NCBI RefSeq assembly: GCF_963082655.1
Contig: NC_081553.1
Span: forward strand, 208,882,435 to 208,946,434
Reading direction: 5' to 3'
Length of the DNA stretch: 64,000 nt
Source of the DNA: Stomoxys calcitrans
Lineage: Eukaryota; Arthropoda; Insecta; Diptera; Muscidae
The notes under the pieces were generated by a model, which was not told where the DNA came from, did not search any database, and saw only the letters and a list, made by a program, of their open reading frames with translations. Shown in pieces: positions 34,634 to 46,541 of the stretch. A program made the position numbers and the translations under genes. Positions within the stretch are counted from its first letter, which is position 1. Every line of letters begins with the position of its first letter.

Positions 34634-37038
34634 TTTTTATACCCTTCACCATAGCATGGGGGTATACCAATTTCCTCATTCTGTTTGTAACTACTCGAAA
34701 TATTCGTCTGAGACCCCATAAGGTATATAAATTCTTGGCCCTATAAACCGATCTGTGGACTTGACTTCTTGAGCTTGTAGAGGGCGCAATTCTTATCAGA
34801 TTTGAATGAAATTTTGCACGACGTGTTTTGTTATGATATTCAACAACTGTGCCAAGTAGGGTTTAAATCGGTTCATAACCTGATATAGCTGCCATATAAA
34901 CCGATCTGGGGTCTTGACTTCTTGAGCCTCTAGAGGGCGCAATTCTTACACGATTAGAATAAAATTTTGTACGAAGTGTTTTGTTATGATATCCAACCAC
35001 TGCGCTAAGTTAGGTTTAAATCGGTTCATAACCTGATATAGCTGTCATATAAACCGATCTTGGGTCTTGACTTCTTGAGCCTCTAGAGGGCGCAATTCTT
35101 ATCCGATTTGGCTGAAATTTTGCACGACGTGTTTTATTATGATCTTCAACAACAGTGCCAAATAAGGTTTAAATCGGTTTATAACCTGATATGGCTGCCA
35201 TATAAACCGATCTCGGGTTTTGACTTTTTGAGCCTCTAGAGGGCGAAATTCTTATCCGATTTGAATGAAATTTTGCACGACGTGTTTTGTTATGACATCC
35301 AATAACTGTGCCAAGTATGGTTCAAATCGGTTCATAACCTGATATAGCTGCCATATAAACTGATCTGGGGACTTGACTTCTTGAGCCTCTAGAGGGCGCA
35401 ATTCTTATCCGATTGGAAAGATACTTTGCACGACGTGTTTTTTTATGATATTCAACAACGGTGCCAACTATGGTTCAAATCGTTTCTTAACCTGATATAG
35501 CTGCCCTATAAACCGATCTTGGGTCTTGACTTCTTGAGCCTCTAGAGGGCGCAATTCTTATCCGATTGGAATGAAATTTTGTACGAAGTATTTTGTTATG
35601 ATATCTAACAACTGTGCCAAATAAGACGCAAATCGGTTCATAACCTAATATAGCTGTCATATAAACCCATCTTGGGTCTTGACTTCTTGAGCCTCTAGAA
35701 GGGGCAATTCTTATCAGATTGGAATGGAATTTCGCACAACGTGTTTTGTTATGACATCCAACAACTGTGCCAAGTATGGTTCAAATCGGTTCATAACCTA
35801 ATATAGCTGCCATATAAACCGATCTTGGGTCTTGACTTATTGAGCCTCTAGAGGGCGCAATTCTTATCAGATTGGAATGAAATTTTGCACGACGTGTTTT
35901 GTTATAATATCCAACAACTGTGCTTAATTAGGTTCAAATCGTTTCTCAACCTGATATAACTGCCCTATAAACCGATCTTGGGTCTTGACTTCTTGAGCCT
36001 CTAGAGGGCGCAATTCTTATCAGATTCGAAAGAAATTTTGCACGACGTGTTTTTTCATGATATTCAATAACGGTGCCAAGTATGGTTCAAATCGTTTCTT
36101 AACCTGATATAGCTGCCCTACAAACCGATCTTGGGTCTTGACTTCTTGAGCCTCTAGAGGGCACAATTCTTATCCGATTGGAATGAAATTTTGTACGAAG
36201 TATTTTGTTATGATATCCAACCACTGTACCAAGTATGGTTCGAATCGGTTCATAACCTGATATAGCTGCCCTATAAGCCGATCTTGGGTCTTGACTTCTT
36301 GAGCTTCTAGAGGGCGCAATTCTTATCAGATTCGAAAGAAATTTTGCACTACGTGTTTTGTTATGACATCCAACAACTGTGCCAAGTATGGTTCGAATCG
36401 GTTCATAACCTAATATAGCTGTCATATAAACCGATCTTGGGTCTTGACTTCTTGAGCCTCTAGAGGGCGCAATTATTACACGATTGGAATGAAATTTTGC
36501 ACAGCGTGTTTTGTTATGACATCCACCAAATGTGCCAAGTATGGTTCAAATCGGTTCATAACCTGATGTAGCTGCCATATAAACTGATCTGGGGACTTGA
36601 CGTCTTGAGCCTCTAGAGGGCGCAATTCTTATCAGATTGGAATGAAATTTTGCACGACGTGTTTTGTTATGATATCTAACAACTGTGCCAAGTATGGTTC
36701 AAATCGGTTCATAACCTGATATAGCTGCCTTATAAACCGATCTTGGGGCTTGACTTCTTGAGCCTCTAGAGGGCGCAATTCGTATCCGATTTGAATGATG
36801 TGTTTTGTTATGATATCCAACAACTGTGCCAAGTGTGGTTCAAATCGGTCAATAACCTGATATAGCTCCCATATAAACCGGTTTCTCAAACGTCCCAGTT
36901 CGGTTCCTAGAAGTTTTAATTTTTGCTGGTTTAACATAAGTTTGGTATGGAGAAAAAAAAATATTTTGTATAAATTTTTAGCAGAATCCATTGGGTTTTC
37001 AAAATTCGGACCGGCCGAACTTAGCACTCTCACACTTG
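34634..37038 (+). mobile_element. Subfamily B element, long array, GTCY tract deleted
   Basis: 5' end TTTTTATACCCTTCACCATA, TA run and the beginning of the core (TATATAAATTCTTGGCC) at about 34724-34740, then a direct jump into monomers, so the GTCY tract and the rest of the core are deleted. About 14 monomers of about 154 bp follow (GGGTCTTGACTTCTTGAGCC, TGATATAGCTGCCATATAAA). The 3' end has TTCGGACCGGCCGAA and a terminal CACACTTG. Complete at both termini apart from the internal deletion. Confidence 0.8.
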
Positions 37039-37124
37039 TTGTCCATTAATTCAAATTTTTATCCATGGTAAGTTTTAAGCCGTAGCTACAGAACAAAATC
37101 TGTGCTGGAAAACAAGTCCAAGTC

Positions 37125-37190
37125 CCCCTCACTAGTAATCCCCGCTGGCTACCAACTCGGTTATCAGGCCGCTCTTGTGGGTCAATAACT
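37125..37190 (-). mobile_element. tRNA-derived SINE head fragment (second SINE family)
   Basis: Minus strand reads GATAACCGAGTTGGTAGCCA, an excellent tRNA A-box, and continues into a diverged body. The same family is better preserved at 42278-42421 and 45332-45512. Confidence 0.6.
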
Positions 37191-37204
37191 ACCGCTAGCA
37201 AATT

Positions 37205-37320
37205 TTCCTTGGCAAATCGGACAAAAATTGCGGCTTGTAAGGGCTCAAGAAGTCAAATCGGGAGATAGGTTTATATGGAAGCCATATTAGGTTGAAGGCC
37301 GATTTGGACCGTTCTTGGCT
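37205..37320 (-). repeat. Solitary subfamily B monomer
   Basis: A single minus-orientation B monomer (CAAATCGGACAAAAATTGCG, AGTCAAATCGGGAGATAGGT) without neighbouring monomers or element ends. Probably a deletion remnant. Confidence 0.7.
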
Positions 37321-38456
37321 ATGATGTTTTCATATAAACTCTTTGAGCTTATTTGAGCGAATTTTTGGTGTTGGTTATCCCAGGTTCAACCCAGTTGAAC
37401 TTTGCAACTTTTCTTCATGTTTTTGTGGTTATAGCAGGATTAACAAATAATCCTTCAACACCTTGTAGGTAAACACCACATTTGCCTGGTCAATATTGTG
37501 CACAACTTAATGGTGAAACAACAGGCTATGTCGGTGTCTTTTGCCTGTTGTCCTCATACAAAACCAAGGTTTTTCCCACATTTGTCCATACCCATGTTCA
37601 TGGGTATGGCCATAGCAAATGGCCATAAGATCAAAAGCCCTACAGAAATGTATGTTAAATGAATATTGTTATTCAAGGGACTCCCACAATCTGCACCTAC
37701 ACCCCATAATGCATACCTTCATCTCCTTCATCACCCTCTCCCTACCCACTCCATCATCATCTTCATAACATGAGGCCCATATGAATCCTCTTGCCATGGA
37801 TGAATGAAGACAATGGCCAATGTGAATCAATGCCGAAGATAAACACAAGAGTCAAGCCGACACACACACACTCGCTGTGCTGCTATGGTGCGGAGTGGAG
37901 ACCCTCTTCAGGCAAGTGGTAATTGATACGAATTGTGGCAGACGGGCATATTTTCCATTTCATTGAAGCTTCTTTTGTACAGGTCTTTAGGACAATGATA
38001 ATATTCATTAATCGCTTATTTGGCACATTGACTAAAAGGATTTCACTCACACAAGCACTCGCTTAAAAGGGGACAAAAAAAAAAAAAAGAGAATACGTGG
38101 CGCCTTTTGGGCCTTCGTTTATAGGGTTTCTTTGTTTTGTTTGCTGCAGCAGGTGTCACAGGTGTTGAGAATATGAATCTTAGTTTCTGCATGTCAATGG
38201 CAAATGGGCCCTGGGAATTTCTCTGTGATTCATAATGCATTTGACATACTATCCACCGCAACAGATGTTGTCGCATTTGATACATAGCAGACCTTACCCC
38301 TTGTAAGTGATCTCAAGTGATGTGAGACTCACATTGCGTATTAGTTTGAACTTTACTGGCCTAATGAGCGTGTGAATCACGGTGGGTGGTAAAGCCAATC
38401 AGTTTGGAGAAGATTTTGGAAACAGCCAAAATTCAGGTGCGCAAAATGTTCTTAAA
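37321..38456. other. Host-like non-coding DNA
   Basis: No gene or repeat family was recognised. A run ACACACAC lies near 37861-37871 and an A run near 38077-38089. The frame 38285-38043 (minus) has no recognisable domain. Confidence 0.5.
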
Positions 38457-38680
38457 ACAAATGCAAAAATTTTACCCATGAACATTTCACTAAGGAGAGC
38501 AGTCCGATTTAAGTTTTAAGCTCAATGATAAGGGACCTCCCTTTTATTGCCGAGTCCGAACGGCGTGCCGCAGTGCGACACCTCTTGGGAGAAGAGTTTT
38601 TACATGGCATAGTTCCTCAGAAAAGTTTCCAACATTGGGAGGAGAAAACCACCGCTGAAAAGTCGACCTTTTGGAGAATA
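38457..38680 (-). mobile_element. tRNA-derived SINE, head missing
   Basis: Body of the SINE family of 9797-10116 (CCCATGAACATTTCACTAAG, GCCGAGTCCGAACGGCGTGC). The tRNA-like head is missing: it stops after the CACCGCTGAAAAG region. This pattern is typical of 5' truncation during retroposition. Confidence 0.75.
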
Positions 38681-38759
38681 TTTCAGCTTAGGTATTCAGA
38701 TGTTAAATGAAACAAGCAGTACCTAAAAATTCGCGCAAAATTGCATTGGCTACCTCTTT

Positions 38760-38905
38760 ATAAAGGAAAATCGTGCGATGCATATATATGGGAGCTATAT
38801 TTAAATCTCAGCCGATAGTATTGGCCGAGAGAATTTTTACAAGGCTCATATTTCATAGTTTTCTCTGATTTGGAGACATAGTGAAGTGGATACCTAAGCA
38901 GATTG
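38760..38905 (-). repeat. Single monomer-like remnant
   Basis: Contains ATATATGGGAGCTATATTTA and CAGCCGATAG, resembling the monomers of subfamily C in minus orientation. Isolated and diverged. Confidence 0.45.
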
Positions 38906-38924
38906 TATATGGGCTCAGTATCTA

Positions 38925-39161
38925 TTGGGTTGCCCAAAAAGTAATTGCGGATTTTTCATATAGTCGGCGTTGACAAATTTTTTCACAGCTTGTGACTCTG
39001 TAATTGCATTCTTTCTTCTGTCAGTTATCAGCTGTTACTTTTACCTTGCTTTAGAAAAAAAGTGTAAAAAAAAAAATATTTGATTAAAGTTCATTGTAAG
39101 TTCTATTAAAAATGCATTTACTTTCGTTTAAAAATCAGCAATTACTTTTTGGGCAACCCAA
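38925..39161 (+). mobile_element. Mariner-type MITE, copy 4
   Basis: 237 bp with complete ends and TA duplications at 38923-38924 and 39162-39163. The right end carries AATCAGCAATTAC where other copies have AATCCGCAATTAC. Confidence 0.9.
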
Positions 39162-39245
39162 TAAATTTGCAACGATGTTTTCCGGTTTCAATTGAGTTCA
39201 TCCCTTGGTCAAAACTGCTATCTGTGGTTTGTACCCAAACTATCA

Positions 39246-39831
39246 TGGACAGACAAATAGACGAACAGCCACACTGATGGATAGATGGACAGACAGACGG
39301 ACAGATAGACAGACAGACGGACGGACAGACAGACGGACAGACAGACAGACGGACAGACAGACGGACAGACAGACAAACAGACGGACAGACAAACGGACGG
39401 ACAGACAGATAGACGGACAGACAGACAGACGGACAGACAGACGGACAGACAGACAGACAGACGGACAGACTGACAAACAGACGGACAGACAGACAGACGG
39501 ACGGACAGACGGACATACATACAGACGGACAGACAGACGGACAGACGGACGGACAGACAGACGGACAGAAAGACGGACAGACAGACAGACAGAGAGACGG
39601 ACAGTAAGACGGACAGACAGACGGACGAACAGACAGACAGACAGAGAGACGGACAGTCAGACGGACAGACAGACGGACAGACAGACGCACAGACAGACGG
39701 ACAGACAGACGGACAGACAGACGGACAGATGGACAGACAGACAGACGGACAAACAAACAGACAGACAGACGGACAAATAGACAGACAGAAAGACAGAAGA
39801 ACAGACAGACGGACATACAGAAAGACAGACG
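39246..39831 (-). repeat. Expanded GTCY tetranucleotide microsatellite, about 586 bp
   Basis: On the minus strand this is GTCT/GTCC in irregular order (GGAC/AGAC on plus), uninterrupted by other sequence. The minus frame 39873-39142 and the opposite plus frame 39205-39780 are open only because a 4-bp repeat has the same composition in every frame; they are not genes. Unlike the arrays at 53461 and 57248 I do not see the mini-me core directly beside it, so its parent element may have been lost. Confidence 0.9.
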
Positions 39832-40217
39832 CCCAAAAGGCGTTACAAGCAACACAGAGCTAGCAAAGTGCAAATAATATCTGAGAAGGTAGAGTAAGGC
39901 TACAAGTATACCATCTGGCAGTTTCGCAGGATTGGGGGTAGGCGATGGGTGTGTGGTCTAGTATTTAGAAATCGCAAATGGTTTTCTGTAGGGACTGAAA
40001 ACATCTCTCAAAGATTCCATACCTCCAGCGATGCACAAAAAATTAAAAAAAAAATAAAAACCAAAGACAGGCAGACAGACCACAAGGGTAGCTCAGGAGA
40101 TAGAACGGACTTAACGACCCAGCGGACAATAGTTTTGGCGGCAGACGGTATTGTGGCAGCAGCGTCTGAGCCATAGTAGGCGCCATGCTAGTCTGCGGCG
40201 GACCTCAACAGAGCCTG
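39832..40217. other. Unassigned DNA between two tandem arrays
   Basis: No gene or family recognised. Contains an A-rich stretch at about 40038-40062 and a short AGGCAGACAGACC echo of the tetranucleotide repeat at about 40066. Confidence 0.4.
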
Positions 40218-41436
40218 TAGTCTGGATGGACTACCGCCTGGATAGACTATCGTCTGCATAGACTACCGTCTGGCTAAACGACCGTCTGGCTAGACTACCG
40301 TCTGGATAGACTACCGTCTGGATAGACTATCGTCTGGATAGACTACCGTCTTGATAGACTACCGTCTGGATAGACTATCGTCTGGATAGACTATCGCCTG
40401 GATAGACTATCGTCTGGATAGACTACCGTCTCAATAGACTACCGTCTCAATAGACTACCGTCTCAATAGACTACCGTCTCAATAGACTACCGTCTCAATA
40501 GACTACCGTCTGGATAGACTACCGTCTGGATAGACTACCGTCTGGATAGACTACCGTCTGGATAGACTACCGTCTGGATAGACTACCGTCTGGCTAGACT
40601 ACCATCTGAATAGACTACCGTCTGGATAGACTACCGTCTGGATAGACTACCGTCTGGATAGACTACCGTCTGGATAGACTACCGTCTGGATAGACTACCG
40701 TCTGGATTGACTACTGTCTGGATAGACTTCCGTCTGGATAGACTACCGTCTGGATAGACTACCGTCTGGATAGACTTCCGTCTGGATAGACTACGGTCTG
40801 GATAGACTACCGTCTGGATAGGCTACTATCTGGATAGACTACCTTGTGGTTGGATACCATCTGAACAGACTACCGTCTGGATTTATTACAATCTGGATAG
40901 ACTATCGTCTGGCTAGACTACCGTCTGGATAGACTACCGTCTGGAAAGACTGCCGTCTGGATAGACTAACGTCTGAATAGACTAGCGCCTGGATAGACTA
41001 CCGTCTGGATAGACTACCGTCTGGATAGACTACCGTCTGGATAGACTACCGTCTGGATAGACTACCGTCTGGATAGACTACCGTCTGGATAGACTACCGT
41101 CTGGATAGACTACCGTCTGGATAGACTACCGTCTGGATAGACTACCGTCTGGATAGACTACCGTCTGGATAGACTATCGTCTGGATAGACTATCGCCTGG
41201 ATAGACTATCGTCTGGATAGACTACCGTCTCAATAGACTACCGTCTCAATAGACTACCGTCTGGATAGACTACCGTCTGGATAGACTACCGTCTGGATAG
41301 ACTACCGTCTGGATAGACTACCGTCTGGATAGACTACCGTCTGGATAGACTACCGTTTGGATAGACTACCATCTGAATAGACTACCATCTGAATAGACTA
41401 CCGTCTGAATAGACTACGGTCTGGATAGACTACTGG
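40218..41436. repeat. 16-bp minisatellite, about 76 units
   Basis: Unit CTGGATAGACTACCGT repeated with variants CTCAATAGACTACCGT, CTGGATAGACTATCGT and CTATCGCCTGG. Each unit contains AGAC-TACC-GTCT, a small palindrome. The variant block TATCGT / TATCGC / TATCGT / CTCAAT occurs in the same order at about 40372-40445 and about 41171-41245, showing a higher-order duplication of about 800 bp. Confidence 0.95.
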
Positions 41437-41830
41437 ATAAGAGAAGACGGAGGAATGTGCCACTGGGAGAGAACCAGTTGCCGTACTTGCATAAGTGCCT
41501 CTTGTCGAACTATTACACAAAGTAGAAGGAGGGATGTCGAACTGTCAGGACTCCCTGGGCTACTTTTAACCGGAGGTGGACGAAGCAACTGCTGGTCTTT
41601 GATAAAAATTCAAGGAGTACTATTAAGGGAGCTGTAACCGGGAATATACGAAAGGCCTTCTCGCATAACAATTGCAGCAATCTAGTACTTGCTCTGCTCA
41701 TGTCACAGGTTTTCCTTTTTTAGGGTTTCTGTTTCTCCTTGATCTTGCAGCTGTGTATATGGAAAGTTTCTACAGCTACGTGGATAAGACAGAATGGTTT
41801 CGTCGCGGTCACAAATGCACAGAAGAGCAA
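41437..41830. other. Unassigned DNA, no gene recognised
   Basis: Moderately GC-rich segment lacking recognisable domains in either direction; may be retroelement debris. Confidence 0.4.
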
Positions 41831-41841
41831 AACCATTGGTT

Positions 41842-41950
41842 GGCAGAATCCTATGGCAGCCGGTTGTATGTACCGGATTGACCTGATGCATTATTTCATC
41901 GGCAAGGGCTGCCGCCTCAATGTACCACATTCTGCTTCTACAACAACAAC
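41842..41950 (+). mobile_element. Short SINE-like retroposon with CAA tail, copy 2
   Basis: Flanked by perfect 11-bp direct repeats AACCATTGGTT (41831-41841 and 41951-41961). Starts GGCAGAATCCTATGGCAGCC and ends in a (CAA)n tail. Same family as 8917-9020, with a few more bases at its head. Confidence 0.85.
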
Positions 41951-42034
41951 AACCATTGGTTAACACCTACCATGTTGACACTGAGATGAGTTCGGACTGA
42001 TGTAAGACCAAAACGTCTATGGATGGAGATACTA

Positions 42035-42271
42035 TTGGGTTGCCCAAAAAGTAATTGCGGATTTTTTAAAAGAAAGTAAATGCATTTTTAATAAAACTTA
42101 GAATGAACTTTAATCAAATATACTTTTTTTATATTTTTTTTCTAAAGCAAGCTAAAAGTAACAGCTGATAACTGACAGAAGAAAGAATGCAATTACAAAG
42201 TCACAGGCTGTGAAAAAATTTGTCAACGTCGACTATATGAAAAATCCGCAATTACTTTTTGGGCAACCCAA
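42035..42271 (-). mobile_element. Mariner-type MITE, copy 5 (left edge of duplication)
   Basis: 237 bp, full ends, TA duplication on both sides (42033-42034 and 42272-42273). Internal variant ATGCATTTTTAATAAAAC; the right flank is CTATTTCGAGATTAGG. Confidence 0.9.
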
Positions 42272-42277
42272 TACTAT

Positions 42278-42421
42278 TTCGAGATTAGGTTAGGTTAGGC
42301 AAGAGTGTCCTTTGTCATACCACAGTAGCGACAGACCAAGACTTCCGACGGGAATCGAGGAACCACGGTTCACAGGTAATCCGATCACGCTACCAACTCG
42401 GCTACCGGGCCGCCCGAAATT
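42278..42421 (-). mobile_element. tRNA-derived SINE (second family), unit 1
   Basis: Minus strand carries GGTAGCCGAGTTGGTAGCGT, an exact A-box, and about 50 bases later GATTCCCGTCGG, the end of a B-box-like segment disrupted by a small change. It ends towards 42285 in TAACCTAATC-type sequence. Acts as a SINE, not a tRNA gene: no cloverleaf can be completed. Confidence 0.75.
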
Positions 42422-43227
42422 TATGTAAAAGACGGGAAAATAAGCATCAAAGATCAAAGCGGAAATCTGGTCTGAGTTCTGTCAGTGGATAAAAGGTTTC
42501 CGACAGCCAACAAAGTTGGAAAAGAAACTTCTCTTAAAAACATCACATATGCAAATTGCTGAGGATGTTGCATAATTATCACAAAAAAATGAGCTGCAGA
42601 GGAGGCAGCCCCAGTAGTCCTACTGATAGAGCAAAGCGTCATGTCATGTGGATAGTGACCAAGTCATGTCTAGCCACCTTTCGAAGCGGAACGTATAACA
42701 ATGGCTGCTATGTCTATGTCCAAGGATCTATTGCTAAAGAGAATTCTTTTCAGTTTCTACTCAATAATCAAACTTTCCGCTTAGTATAGTTCTCATGGTC
42801 ATTAGGCTTGACTCCACTTTGGAGAAAAAATAAGTAAAGGTCTGTTAAAGGCTTAAAAACAAACCTGATCTTATAACCTTTTTACAGTACCCCCACCATA
42901 TACCAGCACTAGAATTTTTGACATACATGTAGATATAGAGAATGATCCTCCTTCTTAGCAGCTCATTTCCAATGCAAAGTTTTTTAAAGTTCTTCAATAA
43001 ATATTTTGAGAATCAGGTTCTTAAGTTGATACAGCCACAATTAGTTTCACTTTCAATTTGCTGTGATGGTAAGACAGCCGCCTTTAAGTTTGGGCTAACT
43101 TGCATAAATGTTTTACAGAAACCAAGGTGTTGAGTATCTACATTCGAAGAGACTACTCTAAGTTTACAATTAATTTAAAAACAATTTTTTGTTAGCTTTC
43201 AATTTGTGTTTGTTAATTTTATATAGA

Positions 43228-43452
43228 TTGGGTTGCCCAAAAAGTAATTGCGGATTTTTCGTATAGTCGGCGTTGACAAATTTTTTCACAGCTTGTGACT
43301 CTGTAATTGCTTTCTTTCTTCTGTCAGTTATCAGCTGCCACTTTTAGCTTGCTTTAGAAAAAAAGTATATTTGATTAAAGTTCATTCTAAGTTTTTAATT
43401 AAAAATGCTTTTACTTTCTTTTAAAAAATCCGCAATTACTTTTTGGGCAACC
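43228..43452 (+). mobile_element. Mariner-type MITE, copy 6 (internal, unit 1)
   Basis: Left end TTGGGTTGCCC; the right end stops at GGGCAACC and runs into ATATAATAC. Carries a small internal deletion near 43365. Its right flank (43453-43551) is inverted at 44991-45093. Confidence 0.85.
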
Positions 43453-44434
43453 ATATAATACTAAAAAAAATAATAATAAGTATACGCTCCCCCATACTTC
43501 ATAAATAAAAGCAATCATACGCTCCCTAATACCAAAACCAAAAAACTATTCATTTTCATGTCGACCTTAAAATTCCTCAATTAGAGTGATTTTGAGCTGC
43601 ATAATTATGCACTAAACAAATCAAGTCATTATACCAACATCCTATCTTCACAAATAATAATAAAAATGGCTAGAGTGGCCATTAAAGCAAATGTCTTCAC
43701 CCAAGGATTTTGCCCATAATCGACCTTATATGATGCTCCATGTACATGAGCATAACGATTAAGAGCGCCTAGACAAAGACAAATTCAAATGGGTAGCCCG
43801 TCTCTGATTTGTGAATAATTTGGGGTTTCTTTCTGTGCTGTGCTAAGGTTTCCAATTAAAATTTGGAAAATTCACTCCATCTTTAGACAATGCCATACCC
43901 AAGTCCCATCACAATGAATACTTACAAGGCTAGCAACTTTTGATGTTGTGTGCTGTGAATGTGTTTGTGATTGGTTTCCTGGTTGTGTCTATTATATAGC
44001 AGAACGACACCAACAACTATATCAGCAACAACTATAACAACAATACTAACACCAACAACAATGTCGGTGCGACACACACCATTGCCGAAGGTTGGGATGT
44101 TTTTCTGTGAAAATTTGTTTTACTATTCTCTGGTGTGTTAATAAGTTTTCGTTTGCTTCATGGCATGTGCGGCAATTTGCTAGGCAAAGGGGAAATTTTG
44201 AGAAATTCCATGTAAGACGAAACGATTGGATTTTGTTTAGACAGATGGAAAAGTGATATACTTGAGAGAGAGAAAGAGTGTTGTGCGAAGGTGGCCACAA
44301 ATTTGCTTTTGTCTATAGAAAGGGTTTTATTTAATTTGTACCAAAGTCGAAAGGCAGATCTCCATTTTGTGTTCTGTGTAACCACCAAAACAGTGGTTAA
44401 AAAACAGATATTTACGAAGGATGCACATTTAAGC

Positions 44435-44772
44435 CAGTAAGGAAAAGCAAAAGTCTGACGCAGCCGACTATATAATACCCTACCTCACCTACTGTATGTA
44501 GTACTTTTTATATGTAGAACTTGTCTCGAAATCGAAATCGAAAATATCAAATAGTACCTTACAAGATTTTCCTACGATAGGACAAAAAAATTTGGATTTC
44601 CACATCCTTAAAAGGACATATTGGATAAAAAATTATACGGGAGTTATATCGAAACCTGTGCCAATATTGATGACACATACTGGGACGTCAAATGGAACAT
44701 CTCATGCCCTGTATTGTGGAGATGTGACCAGAATTGAGGTTTTCACTGACTTAAAAGGCTATATAGGCTATA
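44435..44772 (-). mobile_element. Subfamily C 3'-end fragment, unit 1
   Basis: Begins CAGTAAGGAAAAGCAAAAGT, matches the reverse complement of the 3' end at 11390-11427, and includes part of one monomer. The duplicate is at 47522-47883. Confidence 0.7.
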
Positions 44773-44774
44773 TA

Positions 44775-44990
44775 TTGGGTTGCCCAAAAAGTAATTGCGG
44801 ATTTTTTAAAAGAAAATAAATGCATTTTTAATAAAACTTAGAATGAACTTTAATCAAATATACTTTTTTTACAGTTTTTTCTAAAGCAAGCTAAAAGTAA
44901 CAGCAGCTAACTGACAGAACAAAGAATGCAATTACAGAGTCACAAGCTGTGAAAAAATTTGTCAATGCCGACTATATGAAAAATCCGCAA
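44775..44990 (-). mobile_element. Mariner-type MITE, copy 7, right end lost
   Basis: Complete left end, but it breaks at AAATCCGCAA (44990) where the TGAATAG spacer begins. Confidence 0.85.
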
Positions 44991-45093
44991 TGAATAGTTT
45001 TTTTTTTGGTTTTGGTATTAGGGAGCGTATGATTGCCTTTATTTATGAAGTATGGGGGAGCGTATACTTATTATTATTTTTTTAGTATTATAT

Positions 45094-45327
45094 GGTTGCC
45101 CAAAAAGTAATTGCGGATTTTTTAAAAGAAAGTAAATGCTTTTTTTCATAAAACTTAGAATGAACGTTAATCAAATATACTTTTTTATACTTTTTTTCTA
45201 AAGCAAGCTAAAAGTAACAGCTGATAACTGACAGAAGAAAGAATGCAATTACAGAGTCACAAGCTGTGAAAAAATGTGTCAACGCCGACTATATGAAAAA
45301 TCCGCAATTACTTTTTGGGCAACCCAA
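45094..45327 (-). mobile_element. Mariner-type MITE, copy 8, hybrid at the duplication junction
   Basis: The left part matches the right-edge MITE (starts GGTTGCCC after ATTATAT; variant GCTTTTTTTCATAAAAC). Its right edge and flank match the left-edge MITE (CAACCCAATACTATTTCGAG). This is the expected product of unequal crossing-over between two direct MITEs. Confidence 0.9.
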
Positions 45328-45331
45328 TACT

Positions 45332-45512
45332 ATTTCGAGATTAGGTTAGGTAAGAGTGGCAGTCCTTTACATACTCACTTAGACAATTTTAAGTCCTTTG
45401 TCATACCACGGTAGTGACAGACCAAGACTTCGGACGGGAATCGAAACCACGAACCCTGCACTGGTAATCCAATCACGCTACCAACTCGGCTACCGGGCCG
45501 CCCGAAATTTAT
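45332..45512 (-). mobile_element. tRNA-derived SINE (second family), unit 2
   Basis: Minus strand has the A-box GGTAGCCGAGTTGGTAGCGT and a good B-box GGTTTCGATTCCC, followed by a body missing about 43 bp in unit 1. The better preserved of the two copies. Confidence 0.8.
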
Positions 45513-46306
45513 GTAAAAGACGGGAAAAGAAGCGCCAAAGATCAAAGCGGAAATCTGGTCTGAGTTCTGTCAGTGGATAAAAGTGGATTTCCGACAGCCA
45601 ACAAAGTTGGAAAAGAAACTTCTCTTAAAAACATCACATATGCAAATTGCTGAGGATGTTGCATAATTTTCACAAAAATGAGCTGTAGAAGAGGCAACCC
45701 CAGTAGTACTACTGATAGAGCAAAGCGTCATGGCATGTGAATGGTGACCAAGTCATGTCTAGCCAACTTTCGAAGCGGAACGTATAACAATGGCTGCTAT
45801 GTCCATGTCCAAGGATCTATTGCTCAAGAGAATTCTTTTCAGCAACTTTTCAAACTTCCCGCTTAGCATAGTTCTCATGGTCTTTAAGCTTGACTCCACT
45901 TTGGAGAAAAAATGAGTAAAGGTCAGTTAAAGACTTAAAAACAAACCTGATCGTATATCCTTATTACAGCACCCCCACCATATACCAGCACTAGAATTTT
46001 TGACATACATGTAGATATAGAGAATGATGCTCCTTCGTCGCAGTTCATTTCCAATGCAAAGTTTTTTAAAGTTCTTCAATAAATATTTTCAGAATCAGGT
46101 TCTTAAGTTGATACAGCCACAATTAGTTTCACTTTCAATTTGCCGCGATGGTAAGACAGCCGCCTTTAAGTTTGGGCTAACTTGCATAAATGTTTCACAG
46201 AAACCATGGTGTTGAGTATCTACATTCGAAGAGACTACTCTAAGTTTACAAACTAATTTAAAAAATTTCTTGTTAGCTTTCAATTTGTGTTTGTAAATTT
46301 AATATA

Positions 46307-46541
46307 TTGGGTTGCCCAAAAAGTAATTGCGGATTTTTCATATAGTCGGCGTTGACAAATTTTTTCACAGCTTGTGACTCTGTAATTGCATTCTTTCTTC
46401 TGTCAGTTATCAGCTGCCACTTTTAGCTTGCTTTAGAAAAAAAGTGTAAAAAAAGTATATTTGATTAAAGTTAATTCTAAGTTTTAATTAAAAATGCATT
46501 TACTTTCTTTCAAAAAATCCGCAATTACTTTTTGGGCAACC
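46307..46541 (+). mobile_element. Mariner-type MITE, copy 9 (internal, unit 2)
   Basis: Counterpart of copy 6. Retains the GTGTAAAAAAAGTATAT stretch deleted in copy 6. Confidence 0.9.

Noticed and set aside
40218..41436. Regular short repeats resembling a CRISPR array (also 62110-64000)
   Set aside because: Units are contiguous with no unique spacers, and the context is an animal genome without cas genes.
42278..42421. Candidate functional tRNA genes (also 45332-45512 and 9797-10116)
   Set aside because: A- and B-box words are present but no acceptor or anticodon stem can be completed, and the copies have SINE bodies and target duplications.
44046..44388. Two overlapping open frames (84 and 76 codons) repeated at 47135-47477 as a candidate gene family
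   Set aside because: Their repetition results from the tandem duplication; no domain, and sequence differences do not favour silent positions as far as I can see.
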